From positions 1 to 64,000 of the forward strand of contig JAHJIN010000345.1 of assembly GCA_018823415.1 (NCBI GenBank): DNA of 64,000 bases, given 5' to 3'. The stretch is from Chloroflexota bacterium (lineage in GTDB: Bacteria > Chloroflexota > JAHJIN01). Both the position numbers and the translations under genes were made by a program. The notes under the pieces are model-generated. The model was given only the letters and a program-made list of their open reading frames with translations, was not told the origin of the DNA and made no database searches. This document shows positions 9,365 to 19,326 of this stretch, one piece after another. Position 1 is the first letter of the stretch, and each line of letters begins with the position of its first letter.

Positions 9365-10696
9365 ATGAACGAGGAACGGCGCGTATCTGGTACAACCTTG
9401 TGGCGCGCGACCCTGCTGGTGCTGGCCGGCGTGGTGCTCTATGTGGCATACCAGGCCGAGCGGCCCCCCGTATCTCCGGATGCGCCGGTGGACCTGGCCC
9501 GGGCACTATGGTATCTGGCCTGCTCTATAACCCTGGTTGTGGTGTTGACCCTGTTCGCCGGGCGGGGCCGGTGGTCGTGGTCGCTCTCGGAAACGACGTG
9601 GCTGCGGCTGGTGCTGCTGGCCGGACTGGTGTTCATGGCGGTTGGTGGGGTAGCGGCAGTGCGGCGCGCCGGCGGCGCGCCAGACGTGATTGCCGTGGCG
9701 GCGCTAGGGCTGGGGTTGCTGCTGTTGCCACTCTGGCGGCCGGCCGGCTGGCGCGTGCTGCTCGCCTGTCTGCTGGCCGGTGTCGCCCTGCGGTTGGTGC
9801 TGGTGCCCTATACCCTGCTGGACGCTCGCCAGGCCGACATGTTGCCGCTGATCCAGGCCGCCGGCCAGCGCTTGTTGCAGGGCCAGTCGCCCTATGGGCT
9901 GTATGCGTTCCATGACTGGTCGCTGCCGCTGACGTATCTGCCGGTGACGTGGCTGGCCTATTTGCCGGCGGTGGCGTGGGGCGCGGACCTGCGCCTGGTG
10001 AACGTGGCGGCCAGCGCCGGGGCCGTGGTCATCCTGTGGGCCGCAGCGCGCCGATCAGCGGCAGCGCCGCTGGTGGGGGCCTTGTTCCTGCTGCCGCAAC
10101 TGGTGGCCTTTGACCTGTACGCCGAAGTGGCCGTGTTCTGGCTGGTGCTGACCGCGTTCCTGGCGTGCCTGGTGCGCGAGCGTTATGGGTGCGCGGCGGC
10201 CTGCTACGGACTGGCCCTGGCCGCCTCGCCGCTGGCGCTGGTGTTTCTGCCGCTACTGTTCGTGTTCTTATTGCGGCGACTGCTGGCGCGCCGGTTGGCC
10301 GGGGCCATGCTGCTGGCGGCTGGCGTGACCACGGCCCTGGTGCTGCCGTTCCTGCTCTGGTCGCCGGCCGAGTTTCTGTATGGTACGGTGACGTGGTTCA
10401 ACGACCCGGCCATCGCCGGGGCCGGCGGTTGGCTGGACCGCAATCAACTTTATCAGGTGGGGCTGGCGGGCTGGTTCTGGCTGTGGGGATGGGTGGCCGG
10501 GTTGCGGCCCATCCAGGCCGGGCTGGTGGTCCTGGCGACAGCGTTACTGTGGTGGCGCGGCCGGGGCTGGAGCGCCTTGCTCCTGGCGATGCTGGGGGCC
10601 TATGTGGGGTTTCTGTACTTTAACCTCATCATCTGGCCATACCTGTACGTGCCGGTGTTGTGGCTGGGCTTTTTGGTTCTGACAGAGGGTGAATGA
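9365..10696 (+). CDS. polytopic membrane protein (glycosyltransferase-87-like)
   Basis: Hydrophobic multi-TM ORF; TATAAT 7 nt upstream of ATG. Confidence 0.6.
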   Translation: MNEERRVSGTTLWRATLLVLAGVVLYVAYQAERPPVSPDAPVDLARALWYLACSITLVVVLTLFAGRGRWSWSLSETTWLRLVLLAGLVFMAVGGVAAVRRAGGAPDVIAVAALGLGLLLLPLWRPAGWRVLLACLLAGVALRLVLVPYTLLDARQADMLPLIQAAGQRLLQGQSPYGLYAFHDWSLPLTYLPVTWLAYLPAVAWGADLRLVNVAASAGAVVILWAAARRSAAAPLVGALFLLPQLVAFDLYAEVAVFWLVLTAFLACLVRERYGCAAACYGLALAASPLALVFLPLLFVFLLRRLLARRLAGAMLLAAGVTTALVLPFLLWSPAEFLYGTVTWFNDPAIAGAGGWLDRNQLYQVGLAGWFWLWGWVAGLRPIQAGLVVLATALLWWRGRGWSALLLAMLGAYVGFLYFNLIIWPYLYVPVLWLGFLVLTEGE

Positions 10697-10716
10697 CCGG
10701 CGCATAGCCGGTGCAA

Positions 10717-10747
10717 GGCCCGTCATCGTGGCGATGACGGGCCTTTT
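10717..10747. terminator. bidirectional terminator
   Basis: GGCCCGTCATCG-TGG-CGATGACGGGCC-TTTT between convergent genes. Confidence 0.85.
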
Positions 10748-10751
10748 GGCG

Positions 10752-12065
10752 TTAATGGGCGCGGAACGAGAGCTTGATTGGCGTACCTTGAAAGCCAAAC
10801 TCCTCACGCAGTTGGTTTTCCAGGTAGCGCTGATAGGAAAAATGAACCAGTTCGGGCTGGTTGACGAAAAACACAAACGTGGGCGGGTCCACGGCCGGCT
10901 GGGTGACATAGTAAAAGCGCAAGCGTTGACCTTTTTTGGTGGGCGGGGCATGCTGGTACGTGATGCGGCGCAAAAAGCGGTTCAGTGGCCCGGTGGGAAT
11001 GCGCAAGGCCCGGTTCTCGCTGATGCCCAGGGCCAGGTCCATCACCTTGTCCACGCGCTGGCGCGTGAGGGCCGAGATAAAGACAATGGGCACATAGTCC
11101 ACAAACTTGAGCTGGTCCATGATGAAGGCAGTGTATTCATCGATGGTGTGCCCGGTCTTGTCGGGCACCAGATCCCACTTGTTGACGGCGATGACCACAC
11201 CTTTGCTGGCCTCGATGATATAGCCGGCGATGTGGGCATCCTGGGCGGTGACGCCCTCAGTCGCGTCCAAAACCAGCACGGCCACGTCGGCGCGATTGAT
11301 GGCCTTGAGGGCGCGCAGCACGCTGTATTTTTCCACGCCGCTTTCGATGCGGCCGCGCCGACGGATGCCGGCCGTGTCGATGAGCACCACCGGTTGGCCG
11401 GCCCAGACGATGGGTGTGTCGATGGCGTCGCGGGTGGTGCCGGGGACCGGGCTCACGATGGCGCGTTCGCGGCCCAGGAGGGCGTTGAGCAGCGAGCTCT
11501 TGCCCACGTTGGGCCGGCCCACAATCGCCACGTGGATCATGTCCTCGTCATCGGCCGGCTCGTCCGCCGGCAGGTGGGCCACAATGGCATCCAACAGGTC
11601 GCCGGTGCCGGTACCGTGCAGTGCCGAGATGGGGATGGGATCACCCAGGCCCAGTTCATAGAATTCCAGGGCAGCCAGGCGGCGCGCCTCGTTTTCGCAC
11701 TTGTTCACTGCCAGGATCACCGGTTGCTGGGCGTCGCCCCGGCGGATCAGGTCGGCCACGCTGTAATCCAGGCCGGTGAGGCCGTCGACCGCATCGGTGA
11801 GAAACACCACCACGTCGGCCTCGGCGATGGCGGCCTGGGCCTGTTCGCGGATGCGCGCGCTCATATCATCGCTGCTGCCCAGGTCCAGCCCCCCGGTGTC
11901 AATGATGGCAAACGTATGCCCGGTCCATTCCGCATCGGCATAGAGCCGGTCGCGCGTGGTGCCGGCCACGTCGTCCACGATGGCCTGGCGCCGGCCGGCG
12001 AGCCGGTTGAACAGGGTCGATTTGCCCACGTTGGGGCGTCCCACAATGGCGACAAGAGCTTTCAT
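10752..12065 (-). CDS. der: ribosome-assembly GTPase Der (EngA)
   Basis: Two G domains: GRPNVGKSTLFN and GRPNVGKSSLLN, NKCE/NKWD, C-term KH-like region. Confidence 0.97.
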   Translation of the reverse strand: MKALVAIVGRPNVGKSTLFNRLAGRRQAIVDDVAGTTRDRLYADAEWTGHTFAIIDTGGLDLGSSDDMSARIREQAQAAIAEADVVVFLTDAVDGLTGLDYSVADLIRRGDAQQPVILAVNKCENEARRLAALEFYELGLGDPIPISALHGTGTGDLLDAIVAHLPADEPADDEDMIHVAIVGRPNVGKSSLLNALLGRERAIVSPVPGTTRDAIDTPIVWAGQPVVLIDTAGIRRRGRIESGVEKYSVLRALKAINRADVAVLVLDATEGVTAQDAHIAGYIIEASKGVVIAVNKWDLVPDKTGHTIDEYTAFIMDQLKFVDYVPIVFISALTRQRVDKVMDLALGISENRALRIPTGPLNRFLRRITYQHAPPTKKGQRLRFYYVTQPAVDPPTFVFFVNQPELVHFSYQRYLENQLREEFGFQGTPIKLSFRAH

Positions 12066-12070
12066 GGCAT

Positions 12071-12151
12071 CCTAACCTGGATAAACCAGAACCAACCAAG
12101 ATGGCGCTTTTGAGAATTCGTGTTCGTTGTCCAAGAATTGCGCTGGTTAGG
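12071..12151. repeat. CCTAACC...GGTTAGG palindromic repeat, copy 1 (cdaR-der spacer)
   Basis: cctaacctggataaaccagaaccaacc...ccaagaattgcgctggttagg; aligns by eye with 50135, 53361 and 56062. Confidence 0.85.
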
Positions 12152-12154
12152 CCC

Positions 12155-13375
12155 CTACTTGGCAGTGATGGTGACGGTGATGAGGCCGGGGTCGGTGCTC
12201 AACACGGTCACGGGCATGGTGGGCGTGATGATGATGCTGGGGGCGATGGGATAGGTCCCAGCTTCCAGGCCGGTCACGTCCACATAGGCAATGACGGATT
12301 GGGGCGCCAGGTCGCGCAGGGTAATCAGGTCGCCCGCGAGCTGGATGTCGAGGGTAGAGAATGACAGGCCGGCGTTCCACAGTTCTGGGTCCAGGCCGCG
12401 TATCTCGATGGGGCGGCGCACAAACTGACCGCCGGGGACGGGCACCACGTCGATGCGCACCAGCACACTGTCGCGTTCTGCCACCTGAACGCCCTCGGGC
12501 AAGATCAGCTTGGTGTCCTGATAGGTGGTATTGCGGAGGCCGTCGATGTTTAGCGGTACCGTATCGACCAGTTGCACGTTACTCAGGGCTTCCAGGGTGC
12601 CTTGCAGCGTGATGGCGGTGGGCACCACTCCGATGTTGCGCACCCAGTAGCCGGCAGCCGGTTCGCCATCCAGCACCGCATGCACCGGGACCGTCTTGTA
12701 GCTGATCAGTTGCTTGATAGGGACGGCCAGGGCCACGGTTTGCGGGTTTACCGTCAGGCCGGTGATCTCTTGGCCCTGGTTGTTTTCGGCGACGGGGCGC
12801 ACGGCCCGTTGAATGCTCACCGTGATGCCGGCCAAGTCCAGATCTACCACGGCGCGTGTGGCGGGCTTGACCAGGCTCTCGGCCCCGGTGACAGTGACCT
12901 GATCGGGCGTGACGGAATAGGCCTCGGCTCCATAGCCCGGCGGCGGGTCTGACAGGATGTTGACCTGCACCGGGATGGTTTTTTCGATGGACTGCTCCAG
13001 GCGCACGGTAATGCGCTCGGGATCGGTCTTGACGACGGTCATATAGGGCACAGAACAGCGAACGTGCACAGGCAGGTCGTGGCGGCCCGAGCCGATGCCG
13101 GCAAAGTCGATCCAGACCGAAAAGCTGGAGGAGCGCAGGGCATCCCACCCGTCTTTGGGGCCTTGGAGGGTGACGAGCACGGTGTCGGCGCTGTTCTCCA
13201 TTAACACCAGGTCGGCGCCCAGGCCGATCTTTTCTACCGGGATGGGGTTGCCAAACGTTCCCGCGCGGTTGGGATTCTCTTCGCTGACGGCTGCCACCCA
13301 GACCAGTATGGCCATGCCCAGGGCCCACAAGAGCAGGACCAGGTTTTTGGTTGCTGCGCGCATCATCGCCTCCAC
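12155..13375 (-). CDS. cdaR: YbbR-domain protein (CdaR-like)
   Basis: Signal/TM N-terminus and repeated YbbR-like units; overlaps the start of cdaA. Confidence 0.85.
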   Translation of the reverse strand: MEAMMRAATKNLVLLLWALGMAILVWVAAVSEENPNRAGTFGNPIPVEKIGLGADLVLMENSADTVLVTLQGPKDGWDALRSSSFSVWIDFAGIGSGRHDLPVHVRCSVPYMTVVKTDPERITVRLEQSIEKTIPVQVNILSDPPPGYGAEAYSVTPDQVTVTGAESLVKPATRAVVDLDLAGITVSIQRAVRPVAENNQGQEITGLTVNPQTVALAVPIKQLISYKTVPVHAVLDGEPAAGYWVRNIGVVPTAITLQGTLEALSNVQLVDTVPLNIDGLRNTTYQDTKLILPEGVQVAERDSVLVRIDVVPVPGGQFVRRPIEIRGLDPELWNAGLSFSTLDIQLAGDLITLRDLAPQSVIAYVDVTGLEAGTYPIAPSIIITPTMPVTVLSTDPGLITVTITAK

Positions 13376-14172
13376 CAGCGATTGAGAACGGGGCGCTGGG
13401 TGTATAGGGCTGTCAGTCGGCGCTGCAATTGCTCGCCGTTCAGGTTGCGCGTGAGATGGCCGTTGTGGGCCAGCGAGATGATGCCGGTCTCTTCGGACAC
13501 CACAATAGCCAGGGCGTCTGTCCCTTCCGAGATGCCCAGGCCGGCGCGATGCCGCGTGCCCAGGTGCTCGTCGGACATCAGGCTGTCGCTGAGTGGCAAG
13601 AGGCAGCCGGCGGCGGCCAGTCGCCAGTTGCGGATCATGACCGCGCCATCGTGCAGGGGCGTGTCGGGGTAAAAGATGGTGAGCAGCAGGGCCGCCGAGA
13701 TGTCGGCGTCCAGATCCACGCCGGTGTCGATATAGTCTTGCAGACCGGTCTCGCGCTCCATCACGATGAGCGCGCCGCGCTTGCGTTCGGACAGTAGCAC
13801 GGAGGCCCGGCCCAGTTCGTCGAACACGCGGGCCATTTCGGCATGGTTGTTGCGGCCCAGACCGGGGATCAGGACGCCGGTGCGCCCCAACCGTTCCAGA
13901 CCGCGCCGAATTTCGGGTTGAAAGATGACCGGCAGGGCAAAGACCAGGGCCGGAAAGACCAAGCGCATCAGCCAGTTAAAGGCTGTGATGGGCAAGAACA
14001 GTCCTACCAGCCAGAGGGTGATTGCCAGCAGGGTCAGGCCGCGCAGCAGCGATTCGGCGCGCGTGCCCCGAAAGAGCATCAGGATCAGATAGAACAAGGC
14101 TGTCACCAGCAAGATGTCCAGCACGCTGATGGGCTGGACGGCGCGAGAGAGCAGCCAACCGAGATCGGACAT
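13363..14172 (-). CDS. cdaA: diadenylate cyclase CdaA (DisA_N domain)
   Basis: TM N-term; 'PLHDGAVMI', 'LGTRHRAGLGISEGTDALAIVVSEETGIIS'. Confidence 0.95.
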   Translation of the reverse strand: MSDLGWLLSRAVQPISVLDILLVTALFYLILMLFRGTRAESLLRGLTLLAITLWLVGLFLPITAFNWLMRLVFPALVFALPVIFQPEIRRGLERLGRTGVLIPGLGRNNHAEMARVFDELGRASVLLSERKRGALIVMERETGLQDYIDTGVDLDADISAALLLTIFYPDTPLHDGAVMIRNWRLAAAGCLLPLSDSLMSDEHLGTRHRAGLGISEGTDALAIVVSEETGIISLAHNGHLTRNLNGEQLQRRLTALYTQRPVLNRWWRR

Positions 14173-14215
14173 GGAATGGGTGCCTTTATTTGCCCAGGGT
14201 GATCGCCCGGTGGCG

Positions 14216-16471
14216 TTAGCCGGGGCGCAATTGCCGCAGCAGTTGGCGATATGCGTTCACGTTGGGTGGTTCCAGGGCCACAATGGACTCGATGGTGGCG
14301 AGGGTATCCTGAAACAGGCCCTGGTTCATTTGCATCTCGCCCAGCTTGTCCAGTTCGACCACGGCCTGTTCTTTTAGGCCCCGCGCGATATAGGCCTGGG
14401 CCAGGGCTTGCCGGGCGTCGAGATCGTTGGGCTGGTGGCGTACCTGGGCCTGGAGTTCGGCCAGGGCGTCGTTGGTGGGCGCCTGGTCCGGTGGGGCAAG
14501 GCCGGCCAGTTCGGCCTGGGCCAGGTCAGGACGGCCTTGTTTCAGATATAGTTCGCCCAGTTGCCGACGCAGTTCCGGGTTTTGGGCGTCCAGTTTCTTG
14601 GCCTGTAACAGCGCGGCGATGGCCCGGCTCCAGTCTACCCGACTGGTGTAGGCCGTGGCAATGCTGCGATATAGGGTCACGCCCCACTTGCGCGGCTCGG
14701 TGGCGTGGGGAGCTAGTTTCAGGGCCTGGGAGTATAGCTCGACGGCCTCTTCGACCTGGAGGGTTTGCAGGTAGGTAGATGCCGTCTCCATGTGTTGCCG
14801 AATGGCGTCGTCATAGCGACCTTGCTGTTGCAGCAGGGTGATGAGATCGTCGCGCGCCGCCATGTTGTCTGGGACCAGCATCAGCATGTCCTGGTAGACC
14901 TGTACCGCCTGGTCCAGTTCGTTGCGCACCTTGTAGGTCTTGGCCAGCATTTCATACTTTTCCACAGCCTCGTTGAGCCGGCCTTGCCGGGTATAGATTT
15001 CGGCCAGTCGCCGGTGAATGGGCAGATACCCCGGGGCGTGCTCGATGACGCGCTGGCACTGGTCGATGGCGGCCATGAAATAGTTGCGCGCCAGGTATTC
15101 TTGACTCAGCGCAATCGACTCCATGACCACGTGATACGCCGGCACGGCAAAAAAGTCGGCCAGGGTGGCGATCTGGTCGCCCACGGCCAGCGCGTTGGCG
15201 CGTTGGCGCGCGTCGATGGCGCGTTGCTCCCAGTCTTCGTTGTTGAGAAACTCGTTAAGCGAGCTGCAAAAGGCGGTGGCCTGCGCCGGGTCCACGCCGG
15301 CCATATAGCTCTCGGCCAGCCCGTCGTATATCTGACCGAGCCGGTCCGCTTCTTGTTCGTCTACCGTGCGCAGGTCCACACGCTTGAGGGCCTCGATGCT
15401 ATGGTGCAGGGCCTGGTCGAGCATGCCCTGGGCCTGATAGATCTGGCTCAGGGCAAAGTGGCTGGCCAAGCCATAGTCTGGGTGCTGGGTGGTTTGCGAC
15501 AGGCAGGTGATGGCCTGGTCCCAGTGGTTCTGGCGCGTATGCAAAATGCCCAGGTTCAGGCTGATCTCGGGTTGCCGGGCGCCACCCTGCTGGGCTTCCT
15601 GGTAGCGGGCCAGAGCCTGCTTGACCATGTCGCGCGCCTGATAATCGATGGCTTGCCCAATGAGGGCATTCATCTGCTGACGGCCCAGTTGAAAGGATAC
15701 CCGGCCGTCGGCCGTGCTTTTTACCACGGCGGCCAGGTCGATCTCACCCCGATCTGGAGCCTGCTCGTCAAAGATCTGCTCGGCCAGACGAGACATGGCG
15801 TCCTGGGCGGCCTGGCTGATGGGGTTGCCGCGCCGGGTCGCCACCGACACGCTAAAGATACCGCTCTCTAGCGCCTCTAGCCGCAGGTCTTCGAGCAGGG
15901 CGCGTGCCTCGACGTTGGTATTGTCCAGCGCCAGCGCGCGTTCGCATTCCTGAATGGCCTGGGTCACCTCGCCGCGCCCGCGATAGACGCGGGCCAACGC
16001 CAGTGCCTCTTGCAGAGCGTCGTGCATGTCCTGGCGACTGCCGCCAGAGGCATAGACCTCGCTCAGGCGCCGCCGGGCCTCGGCGTGGTCGGGCTGCCAC
16101 TGGATCACGCGCCGCCAACTCGCGATGGCCGAGGCGCGATCACCCAGAGCCATGTGGCGCTCGGCCAGGTCCAGCGAAACGGCAACAGCCTGGTCCTTGT
16201 GGCCCAACTGGGCCTGGAGTTCGGCGATCTTGTCCAGGAGCGCCACATCGTCTGGCGTTTGTGTTTGCGCTTGCTGGTAACAGGTCAAGGCCTCCTGGTG
16301 GAGACCCTGGTTCAGATAGGCCTGCCCCAGACAGGTCTGGGCTGTCACATCGCCGGGGCTTTGGTCCAGCGCGCGTTGGTAGGCCTGGACAGCCTGAGGC
16401 CAGCGGCCATCCCACGCGCAGGTGTGGCCCTCTTGTATGGCTTGTTCGTAGGCGGCACGATCTCGTGGCAT
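14216..16471 (-). CDS. TPR-repeat protein
   Basis: Repeated TPR units over ~750 aa; start refined to MPRDRAAYEQ. Confidence 0.85.
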   Translation of the reverse strand: MPRDRAAYEQAIQEGHTCAWDGRWPQAVQAYQRALDQSPGDVTAQTCLGQAYLNQGLHQEALTCYQQAQTQTPDDVALLDKIAELQAQLGHKDQAVAVSLDLAERHMALGDRASAIASWRRVIQWQPDHAEARRRLSEVYASGGSRQDMHDALQEALALARVYRGRGEVTQAIQECERALALDNTNVEARALLEDLRLEALESGIFSVSVATRRGNPISQAAQDAMSRLAEQIFDEQAPDRGEIDLAAVVKSTADGRVSFQLGRQQMNALIGQAIDYQARDMVKQALARYQEAQQGGARQPEISLNLGILHTRQNHWDQAITCLSQTTQHPDYGLASHFALSQIYQAQGMLDQALHHSIEALKRVDLRTVDEQEADRLGQIYDGLAESYMAGVDPAQATAFCSSLNEFLNNEDWEQRAIDARQRANALAVGDQIATLADFFAVPAYHVVMESIALSQEYLARNYFMAAIDQCQRVIEHAPGYLPIHRRLAEIYTRQGRLNEAVEKYEMLAKTYKVRNELDQAVQVYQDMLMLVPDNMAARDDLITLLQQQGRYDDAIRQHMETASTYLQTLQVEEAVELYSQALKLAPHATEPRKWGVTLYRSIATAYTSRVDWSRAIAALLQAKKLDAQNPELRRQLGELYLKQGRPDLAQAELAGLAPPDQAPTNDALAELQAQVRHQPNDLDARQALAQAYIARGLKEQAVVELDKLGEMQMNQGLFQDTLATIESIVALEPPNVNAYRQLLRQLRPG

Positions 16472-16506
16472 CAGATGGCCTCCCCGGTGAATCACTTTGC
16501 CCGTTC

Positions 16507-16529
16507 GCGACGGATTAGAAATCCGTCGC
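16507..16529. repeat. perfect 10-bp hairpin repeat
   Basis: GCGACGGATT-AGA-AATCCGTCGC. Confidence 0.75.
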
Positions 16530-16576
16530 CGGGATACGGCTAGGTTTTCGTGCTGTTCGGTGCCCGTCTGGGAACC

Positions 16577-17500
16577 CTAGACGCCCATCAGTGTGACCAT
16601 GATGGCCTTTTGGGCGTGCATACGGTTTTCGGCCTGGTCAAAGACCGCCGCGTGCGGGCCGTCCATCACCCTGTCGGTGATCTCTTGGCCGCGATGGGCC
16701 GGCAGGCAATGCAGCACGATGACATCGGGCTGGGCCTGGGCCACCAGCGCTTCGTTGACTTGGTAGCGCTGAAAGGCTTGCAAGCGGGCTTCTTGCTCGG
16801 CTTCCTGGCCCATGCTGGTCCACACGTCAGTATAGACCACGTCGGCCCCTTGCACGGCCTGCACCGGGTCATCCATGATGGCGATCTGGCTGCCGCTCTG
16901 AGCGGCAAAGCCCCGGGCCAGTTCCAACACGGCGGCGTCGGGCCGGTAGCCCGAGGGTGCAGCCAGGGTGATGTGCGTCCCCAGCTTGGTGGCGGCAAAC
17001 AGCAGCGAGTTGTACACGTTGTTGGCATCGCCAATGTAGGTGAGCTTGAGACCCTCCAACCGGCCCTTGTGCTCCAGGATGGTCTGAAAGTCACCCAGGG
17101 CCTGGCACGGGTGCGCATAGTCTGACAGGCCGTTGATGACCGGCACGCCGGCCCACTGGGCCAGTTGTTCAATATCCTGGTGGCGAAACACTCGTGCCAT
17201 GATCAGGTCCACATAGCGTGCCAGCACGCGGGCTACATCGGGTACGCTTTCGCGCTCGCCCAGCTTGATCTCGTTGGGCGACAGATATAGGGCCTCGCCG
17301 CCCAGTTGGAGCATGCCCACCTCAAATGATACGCGCGTGCGCAGCGATGGCTTCTGAAAGACCATGCCCAGGACCTTGTTCTGAAGCAGTGGGGGGTTGC
17401 CCCGAGCTTTTTGCTCGACCTTGAGGGCGATGGCCCGGTCCAAAAGAGCCTGTAATTCGGCCGGCGTATAGTCAGCAATGGTGACAAAGTCTTTGTGCAC
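16577..17500 (-). CDS. argF: ornithine carbamoyltransferase
   Basis: KPSLRTRVSFE, HPCQALGD, HCLPAHRGQEI. Confidence 0.93.
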   Translation of the reverse strand: MHKDFVTIADYTPAELQALLDRAIALKVEQKARGNPPLLQNKVLGMVFQKPSLRTRVSFEVGMLQLGGEALYLSPNEIKLGERESVPDVARVLARYVDLIMARVFRHQDIEQLAQWAGVPVINGLSDYAHPCQALGDFQTILEHKGRLEGLKLTYIGDANNVYNSLLFAATKLGTHITLAAPSGYRPDAAVLELARGFAAQSGSQIAIMDDPVQAVQGADVVYTDVWTSMGQEAEQEARLQAFQRYQVNEALVAQAQPDVIVLHCLPAHRGQEITDRVMDGPHAAVFDQAENRMHAQKAIMVTLMGV

Positions 17501-17517
17501 GTGAGAACCTCCAATAG

Positions 17518-19278
17518 TTATGGTGATAAATACTGCTTGTTGCTGGATTCATGTATGTTGCCGGCGACCAATTCCACGGTGATAGTGTGCTCGGCGTGGT
17601 CTGCCGGATGCAAAGAATCGAACGTGATGCGATATTGGTCCTGCAACTGGCCGCGCGTTTGCTGGTACAGGGCATCAAGCTCGTTGGGCGTGGGCGCATA
17701 GAGATAGCGACCACCGCTATCGGCCGCGATGCGTTCCAGGATCTCGGGGGTGAACTGGGCACCCTGGAGGCCGATGGCATAGACCGGCACGTTGGTGGAT
17801 CGCGCCAGGGCCATGCAACTGTCCAACTCGTATGTCGTGCTGGCCGTGTCGCAACCGTCCGTCAGGATAATGGCAGCGTGCCGGTTGGGTTGTGTGCTCA
17901 ACAGGGTCGCGCTGGCGCCAACCACGTCAAACAAGGCCGTATCGCCATTGGCTTCCAAGCCCTCAATGGCCGCGATGATGCTGGTTTTGTCCGTGGTGAA
18001 ATCGTGCACCACATGAACCTCGCCGCTAAATGCGACCAGACAGACCGAGTCCTGCGGGCTCAACTGGCGGACAAACTTGGCTGCCGCTTCTTTGGCCCTG
18101 TCCATCGGCTCGCCCTTCATGCTGCCACTGACGTCGATGGCCATGACCAGGGACAGTGGATCCTGGGTCACGCTCACCCGTTTTGCACTAAAGGTAGATA
18201 CCGGGCGACCATCCTGAAAGACGCGCAGATGCTCGCGCCCCACATTGCGAAATGGCCGGCCATCCTTGTCCAAAACACTCATATAAGTGATCACGGTGGG
18301 GAATTGGCCTACACTGATCTGGTTAATGATCAAAGTCAGCTTGGTATCGCGGGTCCATGGCACACTGACCGTAGGCGTCGGCGCGTTGACCAGCATATTG
18401 CTCACGGCCAACCCGGCACCGACAAAGGCCATCGCCGCGCAGAGAAACACAAAGGATACCACGGCATACGCGATGATCGGGTGGAAAAGCAATCCCCCAA
18501 TCTGCATTTGTTTCTTCCGACGCAAGGCCGGGTCGCCTTTGGCACAACCGGCCAGGGCTTTGCGCATCTCGGCGGCAGTGCGATAACGGTCTTGTGGCGC
18601 CAGGGCCAGGGCTTTTAGCAGGACCTTTTCCAGTGGGCGAGAAATGACCGGATCCAGCCGGCGCGGCGGAACGAGAGGGTCCTGCACTTGCTGGCGTTCC
18701 TGGGGCGCGGGCGGGGCGAATCCCAGGAGCAGGCAGTAGAGCAGTGCGCCCACTGCATACACATCAGATGGCGGCCCTATATCCTGCGGGGCATGCTCGG
18801 GAGCGGCGAAATGGTTTGCCGACTCGTCGGCATCGGATTCGCTCCAACTACCACGCAGGGTGGGCAGCAAGAGACTGCCGTCGGCGGCGAATTGTATGTC
18901 GGCCAGGCGCATGGGTTTATAGCGCAGGTGAATGACCGGCGGTTTGTGCTCGTGCCAGGCCTTCAGGTTGGTACAGATCTGGATGCCCCAGCGGATCACC
19001 CACTTTTCTTGGATGTTGCCGGCGGCCGATTGCAACAGGGCCAGGTCCTGGCCCTCGACACCGGTGATCACATAGTCACGTTCGCCCTCGCGAAAATAGG
19101 CCAGGAGTTGGGGCGGGCGCCGGGTGACGTTGATGCGCGGCTCGGCTTCCCAGATAAAGCAGTACTCTTTGGTGTCCGGCATGTAGCCCAGATAGACAGT
19201 GCGCTGTGTGCCGTAACCAATGACATCTTTGATGCCATATTTATCATGCAGGATGGTACCGGGCGATAACAGTTTCAT
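17518..19278 (-). CDS. protein-kinase-like (apparent pseudokinase) domain fused to TM segment and von Willebrand factor A domain
   Basis: Kinase-like fold region 'APEHAPQDIGPPSDVYAVGALLYCLLLG'; vWA MIDAS 'VMAIDVSGSMKGEPM'; start refined to MKLLSPG. Confidence 0.85.
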   Translation of the reverse strand: MKLLSPGTILHDKYGIKDVIGYGTQRTVYLGYMPDTKEYCFIWEAEPRINVTRRPPQLLAYFREGERDYVITGVEGQDLALLQSAAGNIQEKWVIRWGIQICTNLKAWHEHKPPVIHLRYKPMRLADIQFAADGSLLLPTLRGSWSESDADESANHFAAPEHAPQDIGPPSDVYAVGALLYCLLLGFAPPAPQERQQVQDPLVPPRRLDPVISRPLEKVLLKALALAPQDRYRTAAEMRKALAGCAKGDPALRRKKQMQIGGLLFHPIIAYAVVSFVFLCAAMAFVGAGLAVSNMLVNAPTPTVSVPWTRDTKLTLIINQISVGQFPTVITYMSVLDKDGRPFRNVGREHLRVFQDGRPVSTFSAKRVSVTQDPLSLVMAIDVSGSMKGEPMDRAKEAAAKFVRQLSPQDSVCLVAFSGEVHVVHDFTTDKTSIIAAIEGLEANGDTALFDVVGASATLLSTQPNRHAAIILTDGCDTASTTYELDSCMALARSTNVPVYAIGLQGAQFTPEILERIAADSGGRYLYAPTPNELDALYQQTRGQLQDQYRITFDSLHPADHAEHTITVELVAGNIHESSNKQYLSP

Positions 19279-19326
19279 GCTCGTCCCCCCAGCCACACCG
19301 GCAAGAAACGCGGTACAACCACCTGA

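Noticed and set aside
10689-12113. 474-aa plus-strand ORF opposite der
   Set aside because: Antisense artefact; der has two clear GTPase domains on the minus strand.
12155-14172. cdaR-cdaA overlap as a novel system
   Set aside because: Adjacent cdaA and YbbR-domain genes are a known c-di-AMP arrangement.
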